From Rhodobacterales bacterium (lineage in GTDB: Bacteria > Pseudomonadota > Alphaproteobacteria > Rhodobacterales > Rhodobacteraceae): DNA of 64,000 nucleotides. Where the stretch lies: the NCBI GenBank assembly GCA_025362795.1, contig JANYFE010000104.1, positions 32,596 through 96,595 of the forward strand. Reading direction: 5' to 3'. Shown here piece by piece: positions 10,141 to 18,750 of the stretch; position 1 is the stretch's first letter; each line of letters begins with the position of its first letter. The translations under genes and the position numbers were made by a program. The notes under the pieces are model-generated. The model made no database searches. It was not told the origin of the DNA and saw only the letters and a program-made list of their open reading frames with translations.

Positions 10141-11226
10141 TCAGACTTGCCGGCCGAACAACCCAAACCACCGCCCCGCGGGTCGCCGCTCCAGCACCGA
10201 CTGATGCAGGCGTTCCGACGCATCCCGGCCAACCCGCCGTTTGTGGCGGATCAGAAAAAACTTGCCCCAGCTGCGCCAGGTTCCCACCATCGGCGCATTC
10301 ACATCGCAGGCAAACCGCGCTCGCCAACCTGCAGGCAGTTCCAGCCCGACGGTTTCCGCCCGCTCCAGCATCCAGACCAGCGGGATGTTCGCCAGAGGCC
10401 GCGCCGCGCCAAGGTCGCCAATCTGCCCGCCGATGTCGCCATGCGCCCCGCAAAACCACACCTGCTCGATGTTGCTCTCCCAGCCCGGCGGACATTCCCA
10501 CAGCACCGGCGCAAAGGCATTGCGCGTCTCGTTCAACGCCAGTGCGTGAAATCCGTGGCGGATCGACGGACCCAAAGTATGGTTGTGGAAACTGGTCTTG
10601 TCCTGCACCAAAAGCCACAACAGCGGCACCTTGATCCCCAGCGATTTCACCGTGTCAAACACCCCGACCATTTCGATCGGTGCCTCGTGATGGCAAAAAC
10701 GATGTGAAAATGCCAGCGACGCGGTGCTGCCCGGATCGCTCTGGTAGTGCCGGTAAACCAGTGTGACGCCACGCTCGGTTGCATGTTCGCGCTTCAACAG
10801 CCCGACCCGGTCAATCACGCCCGCGAGCGACCGCACACCATAGGCCCCCCGCGAATAGCCGATCAGATAGATCCGGTCGCCTTCGCGGTAATGGCTCGCA
10901 AGCCAGCCATAGGCGCGCTTGATCGTGCTGTCGAACCCGCGGCCCTGAATGATATCCCAACCATGCCGCCAGCCTTCCCACTGCAGCCCCGGCTCGTAAT
11001 AGACATTGCGCTGCGCCGTCCGCCCGCCTTCGCGCAGCAGCCGCAGGATTTGTCCGGCATTGGTTTCCATTCCGACTCCCAGCGTCGAGAATGTGCCGTC
11101 CAGGATGATGACATGATCGACAACCCCACGCTGCCGCCCGGCAGGCACAACCACCGCCGTTTCGGTCGCGGACACCGGATGGCCCCGCCACCAGCTGCGA
11201 AATCGGTCAAACAGGGCCAGGGCCAC
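10141..11226 (-). CDS. DUF2235 domain alpha/beta-hydrolase
   Basis: The product matches the DUF2235 (Tle1-like phospholipase) family. DHVIILDGTFST opens the domain, and the nucleophile elbow is YLIGYSRGAYGVRSLAG, with Ser in GxSxG. FCGAHGDIGGQ near the C-terminus is the usual Asp/His-containing segment. Some family members are type VI secretion effectors, but no VgrG, Hcp or immunity gene is seen here, so a housekeeping esterase is equally possible. The start is uncertain: the frame is open to a TTG at 11235, but a strong GGGAGGA lies inside that extension, so GTG at 11226 or even CTG at 11220 may be used. There is no signal peptide. Confidence 0.8.
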   Translation of the reverse strand: MALALFDRFRSWWRGHPVSATETAVVVPAGRQRGVVDHVIILDGTFSTLGVGMETNAGQILRLLREGGRTAQRNVYYEPGLQWEGWRHGWDIIQGRGFDSTIKRAYGWLASHYREGDRIYLIGYSRGAYGVRSLAGVIDRVGLLKREHATERGVTLVYRHYQSDPGSTASLAFSHRFCHHEAPIEMVGVFDTVKSLGIKVPLLWLLVQDKTSFHNHTLGPSIRHGFHALALNETRNAFAPVLWECPPGWESNIEQVWFCGAHGDIGGQIGDLGAARPLANIPLVWMLERAETVGLELPAGWRARFACDVNAPMVGTWRSWGKFFLIRHKRRVGRDASERLHQSVLERRPAGRWFGLFGRQV

Positions 11227-11299
11227 TCCTCCCAAATGTCATCGGATCAGGCTATTGCCCGATTGCGGCAAAAAACAAGCCTCGCGCAGAAAAGGCTAA

Positions 11300-11329
11300 C
11301 CCCCCGTCCGGATTTGTCCAGACGAGGGG
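11300..11329 (-). terminator. Hairpin terminator of the decarboxylase gene
   Basis: CCCC-c-GTC-c-GGA pairs with TCC-a-GAC-g-a-GGGG around a TTTG loop. On the minus strand it comes 27 bases after the decarboxylase stop and is followed by TTAGCCTTTTC, a weak U-tract. Confidence 0.65.
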
Positions 11330-11355
11330 CTCATGGTAACGCGATAGTGGTTAAT

Positions 11356-12501
11356 TTACAGCTTTAAGGACAGCGCGGTGCAACGCCCCAACTCGCCGAA
11401 GCCGTTGAAACGACTGTTGGTAACGGTGGAATAGGCACCCATGCCCTGAAACACGACATAGTCACCCTCTTCGATGTCAACCGGCAGCGGCACGTCGCCG
11501 GGCAAACGGTCCACCGAGTCACAGGTCGGCCCAAATACGATATGACCCTGTAACGCGCCGCTGCGGCGCTGGCCCTGAGGATCCAGCACGTCGATCCGGT
11601 CGATGATGCCAATCTGGCTGAACTCCAAAAGCGATCCGTAGATGCCATCGTTCAGGAACACATGCGCCCCGTCGCGCAGCGCCTTGACCTTGGCCGCCAC
11701 CGCAAACGCATCGCCGCACAACCCACGCCCCGGCTCGCACACCAGCGCGGGACGCGCCTCGCCAAAGGACTCGGTCGTGACCCGGTCAATCGTCGCGAAA
11801 ATCGCCTCCAGCTGCGGCAGCACGCCAAGCGCCCGATGATTCGGGAACCCGCCGCCCACATTCAGCCGCGCAATCCGCACGCCCGCATTGTGCGCGATCA
11901 CCGCCGCCTCGCGGATATACGACCCCCAGGCGTTCGGATCGGTGCATTGCGTGCCCGGATGGAACGTGATCGAGGCGATATAGCCCGCCGCCGCCACCGT
12001 CCTCAGCAGTTCCACCGCCACATCCTCGGTCGCGCCAAACTTGGCCCCGAAGTTATAGGCAGCGCCCGCGACTGGCAGCTTGAAGCGCACCGAAATCTCG
12101 ACACCCGCGCTTGGCACCATCTCGATCAGCTTGGCCAGTTCGCTGGCCGAATCCACCGAATAGGACATGACCTTGCGTTTGACCGCATGCTCGATCTCGA
12201 CGCGCGACCGCACCGGGTTGTTGTAATGGATCGCCGCATCGGGGGCGAGCCTGCGGATCAGGTCAATCTCGAACGGCGAGGCGCAGTCAAAGCCATTGAC
12301 GCCCGCAGCCACCAGATTCTCGACCACTTCCTCACCCGGATTGCTTTTCACCGCATAGGTGACAAGCCCCGGAAAACCCTCCAGAAACCGCCGTGCCGTG
12401 GCTTGCACCACAGGCGGCGAGAAAAACAGCACCGGGTTTTCCGGCTGCTGGTTGCGAAGAAATTCGGTCGGGTTGGTCCATATTGTCTTGGACAGTCCCA
12501 T
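11356..12501 (-). CDS. Type III PLP-dependent decarboxylase, probably ornithine decarboxylase
   Basis: The product is an alanine-racemase-fold decarboxylase of the eukaryotic ornithine decarboxylase type, making putrescine (or cadaverine) for polyamine synthesis. It has 381 residues. PLP is held by Lys52 in TYAVKSNP. FHPGTQ, the LNVGGGFP phosphate-binding turn and CEPGRGL follow. Cys327 in FGPTCDSVD is the cross-subunit catalytic Cys of decarboxylases, arguing against an amino-acid racemase. The start at 12501 (MGLSKTIW) has AAAGGA eight bases upstream; the 40-codon upstream extension runs through a structured leader and is unlikely to be translated with it. An Lrp-type regulator is divergent. 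Ornithine versus lysine specificity is inferred, not shown. Confidence 0.88.
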   Translation of the reverse strand: MGLSKTIWTNPTEFLRNQQPENPVLFFSPPVVQATARRFLEGFPGLVTYAVKSNPGEEVVENLVAAGVNGFDCASPFEIDLIRRLAPDAAIHYNNPVRSRVEIEHAVKRKVMSYSVDSASELAKLIEMVPSAGVEISVRFKLPVAGAAYNFGAKFGATEDVAVELLRTVAAAGYIASITFHPGTQCTDPNAWGSYIREAAVIAHNAGVRIARLNVGGGFPNHRALGVLPQLEAIFATIDRVTTESFGEARPALVCEPGRGLCGDAFAVAAKVKALRDGAHVFLNDGIYGSLLEFSQIGIIDRIDVLDPQGQRRSGALQGHIVFGPTCDSVDRLPGDVPLPVDIEEGDYVVFQGMGAYSTVTNSRFNGFGELGRCTALSLKL

Positions 12502-12610
12502 CGGCGTGATCCTTTCTGCCAACAAGATGCAAGTCCCTTTCCGCTGCTCGAACAAACGGGCGGCACCTGCATGGTTTTTTTCAACCAGGCCAGGTGCGTA
12601 TGAGCCGCCC
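12502..12610 (-). promoter_or_regulatory. Structured 5' leader of the decarboxylase gene (speF-leader candidate)
   Basis: On the minus strand, GGGCGGC pairs with GCCGCCC (12604-12610 with 12558-12564). Inside this, GCACCTG pairs with CAGGTGC (12591-12597 with 12563-12569) and TGGTT with AACCA, around an A-rich loop. The structure ends about 57 bases before the start codon. Alphaproteobacterial ornithine decarboxylase genes are known to carry a conserved RNA leader called speF, so this is a candidate member. The match to that family was not computed. Confidence 0.5.
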
Positions 12611-12664
12611 TTTTCCTGCAACGAGTTTGCCGCATATGCGCTACATCCTCACCAGTTAAAACAC

Positions 12665-12701
12665 TATAAATGCCGAAAAACTCCGTTATAATGACGAAAA
12701 A
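12665..12701. promoter_or_regulatory. Direct repeat in the divergent promoter; possible Lrp operator
   Basis: TATAAATGCCGAAAAA (12665) and TATAATGACGAAAAA (12687) are near-identical and start 22 bases apart, two helical turns, so both lie on one face of the helix. The second copy contains TATAAT (12687-12692), a likely -10 element for the regulator gene. This fits cooperative Lrp-type binding and autoregulation. Confidence 0.4.
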
Positions 12702-12715
12702 GGACGGCACATTGT

Positions 12716-13147
12716 ATGGATGACCTCGACCGCAACATTTTGGGCCTGCTGGGGGCCGATGCCCGTATGTCGGTGGCCACTTTGGCGCGGCGACTAAAGG
12801 TTGCGCGCTCTACCATCCAGGCGCGGCTTGAACGGCTGGAGACAACCGGCATCATCGCGGGCTACACCTTGAAGCTGGGGGAAGAGGCCCGTCAAGGCCG
12901 CCTGCGCGCCAGCGTTCTGCTGACCATCGAACCCCGCGCCCAGGCCGGAATCCTGTCGCGCCTGAAATCCATCGCAGAGGTTGAACGGGTTTTCACCACC
13001 TCCGGCCGCTTCGATCTGCTGCTGCAAATCGCCGCCCCCAACACGCAAGTCCTCGATCAGGTTCTTGACCAGATCGGCGCTCTGACCGGAGTCAAATCCT
13101 CCGAAAGCCTGATCCATCTGTCCACAAGGATCGACCGGGCGGTATGA
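12716..13147 (+). CDS. Lrp/AsnC family transcriptional regulator
   Basis: The product has 143 residues. An N-terminal AsnC-type helix-turn-helix (DDLDRNILGLLGADAR, then LARRLKVARSTIQARLERLE, residues 2-45) is followed by a RAM ligand-binding domain from about residue 60. It is divergent from the type III decarboxylase with 214 bases between the starts, so it probably controls that gene in response to an amino acid or polyamine. A direct repeat overlapping its promoter could be its own binding site. Confidence 0.9.
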   Translation: MDDLDRNILGLLGADARMSVATLARRLKVARSTIQARLERLETTGIIAGYTLKLGEEARQGRLRASVLLTIEPRAQAGILSRLKSIAEVERVFTTSGRFDLLLQIAAPNTQVLDQVLDQIGALTGVKSSESLIHLSTRIDRAV

Positions 13148-13249
13148 CGCGGACTTTCGCCAAAGGTGAACAAACCAAAAACGCTTTGATTGATTTTCGC
13201 GCAACTTCGCCGCACTCTGGCCAAAGTGACTTGGCTTCAGGAGGCTTGC

Positions 13250-14014
13250 ATGACCCAACCTTTTCACGGCGCACCTTGCTGGTACGAACTGTCCACCAGC
13301 GACATCGCCGCCGCTCAGACATTTTACGCCGCCATCCTGGATTGGCGCGTCAGTGACAGCGGCACCCCCGGCATGGATTACCGTCTGGCCAAACGCGATG
13401 ACGCGATGGTTGCCGGGATGATGGCGGCGGCCCCGGGCATGCCCACAGCCTGGACGCTGTATTTTGCCGTCAGCGGCTGTGACGAGACCTTCGCCCAAGC
13501 CACCGCTCTTGGCGCACAGCCCATCGTCCCGCCTGCCGACATCCCCAACACCGGTCGCTTTGCCCTGCTGCTCGACCCGCAGGGTGCCGCCTTTGGCATT
13601 TTGGAACCGCTGCCGATGCCAGATGGCAGCATCGGCGGCGCGTTCAACCAACAAAAACCGGGCCACGGCAACTGGCACGAGATCATCACCCCGGACCCCG
13701 CCGCGGCGCTGGCCTTTTACGGCAAGCTCTTCGGCTGGACCCTGACCCGCTCGATGGCGATGGGGCCGGATATGACCTATCACCTCATCGGCTGGAACGG
13801 CCTTGAGATCGGTGGCAGCTTTGCCCCGAACCCGCCTGCCCCCGCCTATTGGAAACCCTATTTCGGCACCGATTCCACTGCCGCCGCCGTGATCCGGGTG
13901 CCCAAAGCCGGCGGTCGCATTCTACACGGTCCCGATGAAGTGCCCGGCGGCACCTTCACCTTGCAAATCACCGACCCGCAAGGCGTACGGCTGGCCCTTG
14001 CCGGACCTGCCTAG
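13250..14014 (+). CDS. Double VOC-domain (glyoxalase/bleomycin-resistance fold) protein
   Basis: The 254-residue product contains two vicinal-oxygen-chelate modules in tandem. The first opens GAPCWYELSTSDIAAAQTFY and the second GHGNWHEIITPDPAAALAFY; each runs about 115 residues. The start at 13250 is set by an ideal caggagg six bases upstream; the frame opens earlier at 13190, but without family similarity. Members of this family bind small hydrophobic or glyoxal-like compounds, but substrate and metal ligands cannot be assigned. Convergent with the DUF3592 gene. Confidence 0.88.
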   Translation: MTQPFHGAPCWYELSTSDIAAAQTFYAAILDWRVSDSGTPGMDYRLAKRDDAMVAGMMAAAPGMPTAWTLYFAVSGCDETFAQATALGAQPIVPPADIPNTGRFALLLDPQGAAFGILEPLPMPDGSIGGAFNQQKPGHGNWHEIITPDPAAALAFYGKLFGWTLTRSMAMGPDMTYHLIGWNGLEIGGSFAPNPPAPAYWKPYFGTDSTAAAVIRVPKAGGRILHGPDEVPGGTFTLQITDPQGVRLALAGPA

Positions 14015-14021
14015 GTCCGGC
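14000..14021. terminator. Hairpin between convergent VOC and DUF3592 genes
   Basis: GCCGGACC (14000-14007) and GGTCCGGC (14014-14021) form a perfect 8-base stem with a six-base loop overlapping the VOC stop codon. There is no U-run on either side, so this is at best a weak or Rho-assisted terminator. Confidence 0.4.
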
Positions 14022-14087
14022 ATGCGTCCCGCCCAAACTGGGTTTCCGGACGCCCGCGCCAAAAGCCGTCGTGCTTGAAGCGCAGCG

Positions 14088-14846
14088 TCAAAGCCTGGTG
14101 CCAGCGGCTGATCGCGTCCCGCTGTCGCCCTCCCAGACCGCAGGCAACCGGCCCTCGGGATCGGCATAGACCGTGATCGCAGCACCAACCTCGGGCAAAT
14201 AGACCTGTCGCTGCATCCGGCATTGGCCTGCCGCGCCCGCCTCATCCCGCCAGCGCATCACCCAAAGCTGAATGCCGTTGACCCTTGTGTTCGACCGCTC
14301 CACTGCCGTCACCACCGCCCCCCGCAGCGCCCCGGTGTCGCGCAACCGGGTCAACCGCGCCGCCATCCGCATCCGCGCCGCCAGCCCCATCGCCCCCGGC
14401 ACCAGAAACAGCAGCGCCACGACCCATAGTCCCACCGCCCCGATCAGCGTGGTGCCGAAATCCACCTCATAGGTCGCCGGATCGCCCGAGACATAGCGCA
14501 CCCCGATCGTCCCGCCTTCGCGCAGCCCGCCATAAACTGCCGCCGTGACCGAGGCCGTCCCGACCTGCCGCACGCCCGCCGCATCAAACCCAAATCCGAC
14601 GTCAAACTCGGCGCAACTGTCCAGATTGTTCCTGCCGCAAGAACGGGTGCCCTGCGCCCGTGATGTGATTTGCCCAGTCACCTCGACGCCGCTGGCCTGC
14701 AACCGTATCCCAGACCACAGCGCGGATGCGGCCGGGCCCGCCAAAACCAGCCCAACCCCGATCAGCACCAGAAAAATCCAACCCGCAACCGACAGGATCA
14801 ACCATATCTGCCCCCGCTTCGGATAACGCATGCCCTGCCCGCCCAT
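14088..14846 (-). CDS. DUF3592-type membrane protein
   Basis: The product has 252 residues (247 if it starts at the ATG at 14831, which has GGCAGGG just before it). There are two membrane helices, near residues 14-36 ([19 protein letters not shown]) and about 135-155. Between them lies a periplasmic domain of about 95 residues with a Cys pair ([10 protein letters not shown]) and the [13 protein letters not shown] motif typical of DUF3592. After the second helix the fold repeats in part ([13 protein letters not shown]). No enzymatic function is known for the family. Divergent to valS. Confidence 0.7.
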   Translation of the reverse strand: MGGQGMRYPKRGQIWLILSVAGWIFLVLIGVGLVLAGPAASALWSGIRLQASGVEVTGQITSRAQGTRSCGRNNLDSCAEFDVGFGFDAAGVRQVGTASVTAAVYGGLREGGTIGVRYVSGDPATYEVDFGTTLIGAVGLWVVALLFLVPGAMGLAARMRMAARLTRLRDTGALRGAVVTAVERSNTRVNGIQLWVMRWRDEAGAAGQCRMQRQVYLPEVGAAITVYADPEGRLPAVWEGDSGTRSAAGTRL

Positions 14847-14908
14847 TTGGCTTTTCCCTTGGCCAAAGTCCCGCTAAAGAACTGCCAAAGCAAGTCAGGA
14901 ACGCCCCG

Positions 14909-17900
14909 ATGCCGATGGAAAAGACCTTCAACGCCGCAAAAGCCGAGGCCCGCATTTCCGCGCTCTGGATCGACCAGAAAGTCGGTCGTGCCGGTGAGGG
15001 GCGCAGGCTCAATCCCGATGGCACTCCCCCAGAAGCCTTTTCCGTAATGATCCCGCCGCCCAATGTCACGGGCTCCCTCCACATGGGCCACGCCTTCAAC
15101 AACACGCTGCAAGACATACTCGTCCGCTGGCACCGGATGCGCGGCCATGACACGCTGTGGCAGGTCGGCACCGACCACGCCGGTATCGCCACGCAGATGG
15201 TGACAGAGCGGGAACTGGCAAAGACCAATCGCCGCCGCACAGACTTCACGCGAGAACAGTTCACGTCCCTCGTCTGGGAGCAAAAGCAAAAGTCTCGCGG
15301 AACGATCATTGGTCAGTTGCAGCGCCTCGGGGCAACCTGTGACTGGGATCGCGAAGCTTTTACTATGTCCGGCGCTCACGGCGCACCAGCCGGAGAGGAG
15401 GGTAACTTCCACGACGCGGTGATCAAAGTCTTTGTCGAAATGTACAACCACAAAGACAAAGACGGAAACCCCGATCCCCTGATCTATCGCGGCAAACGCC
15501 TCGTCAACTGGGATCCCCATTTCGAGACTGCCATTTCCGACCTCGAAGTCGAGAATATCGAAACCGCAGGCCATATGTGGCACTTCAAATACCGACTCGC
15601 GGGCGGCGAAACCTATGAATACATTGAAAAAGACGCCGAAGGCGCCGTCACCCTGCGAGAGGTGCGCGACTATATCTCCATCGCCACCACCCGTCCCGAA
15701 ACCATGCTGGGGGATGGTGCCGTCGCCGTCCACCCCTCTGACGCCCGCTATGCCCCCATCGTCGGCAAAATGGTCCACCTGCCGCTCTGCGACCGCCTGA
15801 TCCCGATCATCACCGACGAATACCCCGACCCGACCTTCGGCTCCGGTGCGGTGAAAATCACCGGCGCGCATGATTTCAACGACTATCAGGTCGCCAAACG
15901 CAACAACCTGCCGATGTACCGCCTGATGGACACCCGCGGCCAGATGCGCGCCGACGGTGCGCCCTATGATCAAGCCGTCCAGCGCGCCCGCGAAATCGCC
16001 GCAGACTCCCCAACCACCGAAAGCGAAGTCGACACCCTGAACCTTGTCCCCGAAAAATACCGTGGGCTGGACCGCTTTGCCGCCCGCAAACTGGTGGTCG
16101 AAGACATCACCGCCCAAGGCCTCGCCGTCTCCACCCTCATGAAATCGCTCGACGAGGAAACCGGCTCCGAACACCTGACGCTGGTGCCTTTCGTCGAGTC
16201 CAAAAAGATCATGCAACCCTTCGGCGACCGCTCCAAAGTCGTGATCGAGCCGATGCTGACCGACCAATGGTTCGTCGACACCGCCAAAATCGTCCAGCCC
16301 GCCATCGACGCCGTCCGCAACGGCGACACCCAAATCATCCCCCAAAGCGGCGAGCGCACCTATTTCCACTGGCTGGAGAATATCGAGCCTTGGTGCATCT
16401 CGCGCCAACTGTGGTGGGGGCATCAGATCCCGGTTTGGTATGACGTTGAAGGCAATCGGTTCTGTGCCGCCACTTTTGAAGAAGCGCGCAAAATGGCTCT
16501 GGGGCATCATGGTGCGGGTGTATCCGTAATTGAACGTCAGAATATCGACCTTGGTTACCTTGGAAAGGGCGGTTTAGCCAAACAAGCAACACCAGTGTCG
16601 GTCCGACAGGCAGGCGGCAGTGGTGGTCTGATCGAAGTGCAACTTGCTCGCGACCCCGACGTCCTCGACACCTGGTTCTCCTCCGGCCTCTGGCCCATCG
16701 GCACCCTCGGCTGGCCCGACAACACCCCTGAACTGCAAAAGTATTTCCCCACCTCCACCCTCATCACCGGGGCGGATATCATCTTCTTCTGGGTCGCCCG
16801 GATGATGATGATGCAGCTGGCCGTGGTGGATCAGGTGCCGTTCAAGACGGTTTACCTGCACGGCCTCGTCCGCGATGCCAAGGGCAAGAAGATGTCCAAA
16901 AGTCTGGGCAACGTCATCGACCCGCTGGAGATCATCGACGAATACGGCGCAGACGCCTTGCGCTTTGCCAATGCCGCGATGGCCTCGCTCGGCGGCACGC
17001 TGAAACTGGATACCCAACGCATCGCGGGCTACCGCAACTTCGGCACCAAACTGTGGAACGCCTGCCGCTTCGCCGAAATGAACGGCGTGTGGGAAGGCCA
17101 CGCGACGGGCCCGATGCCAACCCCGACAGCAACTGTAAACAAATGGATCATCAACGAATGCGCCAATACACGTGAATTCTTAGATCTTGTTCTTGAAAAC
17201 TATCGCTTCGATAACGCCGCCAACGAACTTTATGCGTTTGTCTGGGGCAAGGTGTGCGACTGGTATGTCGAATTTGCCAAACCTCTGTTTGATGGTCCCC
17301 AAGCGCAGGAAACGCGCGAGACCATGGCTTGGGTTCTCGACCAGTGCATGATCATGTTGCATCCGATGATGCCGTTTATTACGGAGGAGTTGTGGTCCAT
17401 TACTGGCAAGCGCGAAGAATTGCTCGTCCTCACCGAATGGCCAGATTACGGCATTGGCAATATGGACCCTATTCCGGCAATCGAGATGAACTGGGTCATC
17501 ACCCTGATCGACGCCATCCGTTCCGCCCGCATGGAAATGCACGTCCCCGCCGGTGCGAAGCTGCCGATGATCGCAACTATGCTGACCCCGCGTGCCCGCG
17601 CCATATGGCAGAAAAACGAGACCCTGATCCTCCGCCTCGCTCGAATCGAAAGCCTGACCGAAGGCCCCGTCCCTAAAAGAGCCCTCAGCATCACCGCCGA
17701 AGGCGCCGCCTTCGCCATCCCGCTCGACGGCGTCATCGACATCGCCGAAGAAAAAACCCGCCTCACCAAAACCCTCGAAAAACTCACCAAGGAAATCTCG
17801 GGCCTTAAAGCTCGCCTCAACAACCCCAACTTCGCCGCCTCCGCCCCCGAAGAAGTCGTGGACGAAGCCAAAGCCAATCTCGAAGCCCGCGAAGACGAAG

Positions 17901-17947
17901 CCGCCAAACTCACCGCCGCCCTGCAACGCCTGTCCGAAATCGGCTGA
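14909..17947 (+). CDS. valS: Valine--tRNA ligase
   Basis: This class Ia synthetase charges tRNA-Val and edits threonine. The 1012-residue product has the HIGH motif as [12 protein letters not shown] near residue 58, an editing domain, DVLDTWFSS, the KMSKS motif as [11 protein letters not shown] near residue 660, an anticodon-binding domain, and a C-terminal coiled-coil tail (last 70 residues, rich in Lys/Glu/Ala). The ATG at 14909 follows caggaa by eight bases; upstream in-frame starts give non-conserved sequence. Codon use is uneven: stretches near 16490-16640 and 17140-17480 use A/T-ending codons much more than the rest, suggesting recombination with a diverged allele. Confidence 0.97.
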   Translation: MPMEKTFNAAKAEARISALWIDQKVGRAGEGRRLNPDGTPPEAFSVMIPPPNVTGSLHMGHAFNNTLQDILVRWHRMRGHDTLWQVGTDHAGIATQMVTERELAKTNRRRTDFTREQFTSLVWEQKQKSRGTIIGQLQRLGATCDWDREAFTMSGAHGAPAGEEGNFHDAVIKVFVEMYNHKDKDGNPDPLIYRGKRLVNWDPHFETAISDLEVENIETAGHMWHFKYRLAGGETYEYIEKDAEGAVTLREVRDYISIATTRPETMLGDGAVAVHPSDARYAPIVGKMVHLPLCDRLIPIITDEYPDPTFGSGAVKITGAHDFNDYQVAKRNNLPMYRLMDTRGQMRADGAPYDQAVQRAREIAADSPTTESEVDTLNLVPEKYRGLDRFAARKLVVEDITAQGLAVSTLMKSLDEETGSEHLTLVPFVESKKIMQPFGDRSKVVIEPMLTDQWFVDTAKIVQPAIDAVRNGDTQIIPQSGERTYFHWLENIEPWCISRQLWWGHQIPVWYDVEGNRFCAATFEEARKMALGHHGAGVSVIERQNIDLGYLGKGGLAKQATPVSVRQAGGSGGLIEVQLARDPDVLDTWFSSGLWPIGTLGWPDNTPELQKYFPTSTLITGADIIFFWVARMMMMQLAVVDQVPFKTVYLHGLVRDAKGKKMSKSLGNVIDPLEIIDEYGADALRFANAAMASLGGTLKLDTQRIAGYRNFGTKLWNACRFAEMNGVWEGHATGPMPTPTATVNKWIINECANTREFLDLVLENYRFDNAANELYAFVWGKVCDWYVEFAKPLFDGPQAQETRETMAWVLDQCMIMLHPMMPFITEELWSITGKREELLVLTEWPDYGIGNMDPIPAIEMNWVITLIDAIRSARMEMHVPAGAKLPMIATMLTPRARAIWQKNETLILRLARIESLTEGPVPKRALSITAEGAAFAIPLDGVIDIAEEKTRLTKTLEKLTKEISGLKARLNNPNFAASAPEEVVDEAKANLEAREDEAAKLTAALQRLSEIG

Positions 17948-17961
17948 CATCAACTGTCCCT

Positions 17962-18000
17962 AAATATCCTCGGGGGGTAGGGGGGGCAGACAGCCCCCCT
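17962..18000 (+). repeat. G-rich intergenic hairpin after valS
   Basis: An aaatatcctcggggggt stretch is followed by GGGGGGC (17981-17987), loop AGACA and GCCCCCC (17993-17999). A related sequence occurs at 19994-20030. G-rich elements of this kind recur between genes in Rhodobacteraceae, where they act as REP-like repeats or terminators. Confidence 0.5.
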
Positions 18001-18024
18001 GCGACGCCAGCCAAAGGAGCCGCC

Positions 18025-18275
18025 ATTTCAGAACTGGAACGCCTCATCGAACGCCAGATCCTCAAAGCCATGGCGACAGGCCAACTGAAAAACCTGGCTG
18101 GCGAAGGCAAACCCCTGCCCGATGAAATCACCCACAAAAAGCCGCAGCCGCCCAACGCGCCCATCTCGCAACCCTGACTGACGCAGCCGAACGCAATCAG
18201 GCAATGCCGGACCTTGCCCAGATCGAACTCCGCCGGGCCATCGCCGAAGAAGCCCGCCGCAAATTCCGCAAATAA
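18025..18275 (+). pseudogene. Broken DUF1992 (DnaJ-C28-like) gene with frameshift
   Basis: The first frame (18025-18177) reads SELERLIERQILKAM then NLAGEGKPLPDEITHKK, the DUF1992 N-terminal signature, and stops at 18175. The -1 frame after the run of five A at 18136-18140 continues with AAAAQRAHLATLTDAAER and ends IAEEARRKFRK at 18275, the family C-terminus. One missing A restores a single protein. The position with the ideal ribosome-binding site (AAAGGAG, five bases before) is ATT, not ATG. The section between KPLPD and EITHKK is shorter than in usual members, suggesting an internal deletion. Either the gene is decayed or the A-run was misread; programmed slippage at AAA-AAG is a remote alternative. 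Confidence 0.75.
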
Positions 18276-18296
18276 GCCGGGGTTCCGCGCCGTCCT

Positions 18297-18656
18297 TCAC
18301 CATCCCACCAAAACCGCCAGCAGCGCCAACGCGCCCGGCACCGCCTGCACGAACAGGATGCGGCGGCTGGCGGTCAGCGCCCCAAACACCCCCGCCACCA
18401 CCACACAAGCCAGAAAGAACAGCGCGACGGCAAAGCCCCCGCTGCCAATTCCCAACCATAAAGCCCACAGCAAACCCGCCGCCAGAAACCCGTTGTAAAG
18501 CCCCTGATTGGCCGCCAGCACCCGCGTCGCGCGGGCAAACTCCACGCTTGTCCCAAACGCCGCCCGCGCCCGCGGCGACTGCCACAGCAGCATTTCCAGC
18601 ACCATGATATAAAGATGCAGCACTGCGATCAGCGCCACCAGCACCACGCCAACCAT
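18297..18656 (-). CDS. DUF1304 small membrane protein
   Basis: The 119-residue product has four predicted membrane helices and the family start VGVVLVALIAVLHLYIMVLEM, then TRVLAANQGLYNGFLAAGL. The start at 18656 is preferred because TTTGGAGG lies five bases upstream and gives the usual family length; the frame opens earlier at 18704. The function of DUF1304 proteins is unknown. It ends close to the broken DUF1992 gene on the other strand. Confidence 0.85.
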   Translation of the reverse strand: MVGVVLVALIAVLHLYIMVLEMLLWQSPRARAAFGTSVEFARATRVLAANQGLYNGFLAAGLLWALWLGIGSGGFAVALFFLACVVVAGVFGALTASRRILFVQAVPGALALLAVLVGW

Positions 18657-18750
18657 CCAGCCTCCAAACATCCTGGTTAACAATTTCCGAATCAAATAGG
18701 TCAACCATATGATATTAAACGATCATAAAAAGTGTCCACATGTGGACGGC

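Noticed and set aside
10141..11226. Type VI secretion effector role for the DUF2235 protein
   Set aside because: No VgrG, PAAR, Hcp or immunity gene is nearby and there is no targeting domain; family membership alone is not enough.
12502..12621. 40-codon N-terminal extension of the decarboxylase
   Set aside because: It runs through strong hairpins, lacks similarity to the family, and the good ribosome-binding site and family start are at 12501.
14798..16510. 570-codon open frame on the minus strand under valS
   Set aside because: Antisense to the clearly conserved valS. Its composition (Gly, Asp, His, Val-rich without domains) is what reading high-GC coding DNA backwards gives.
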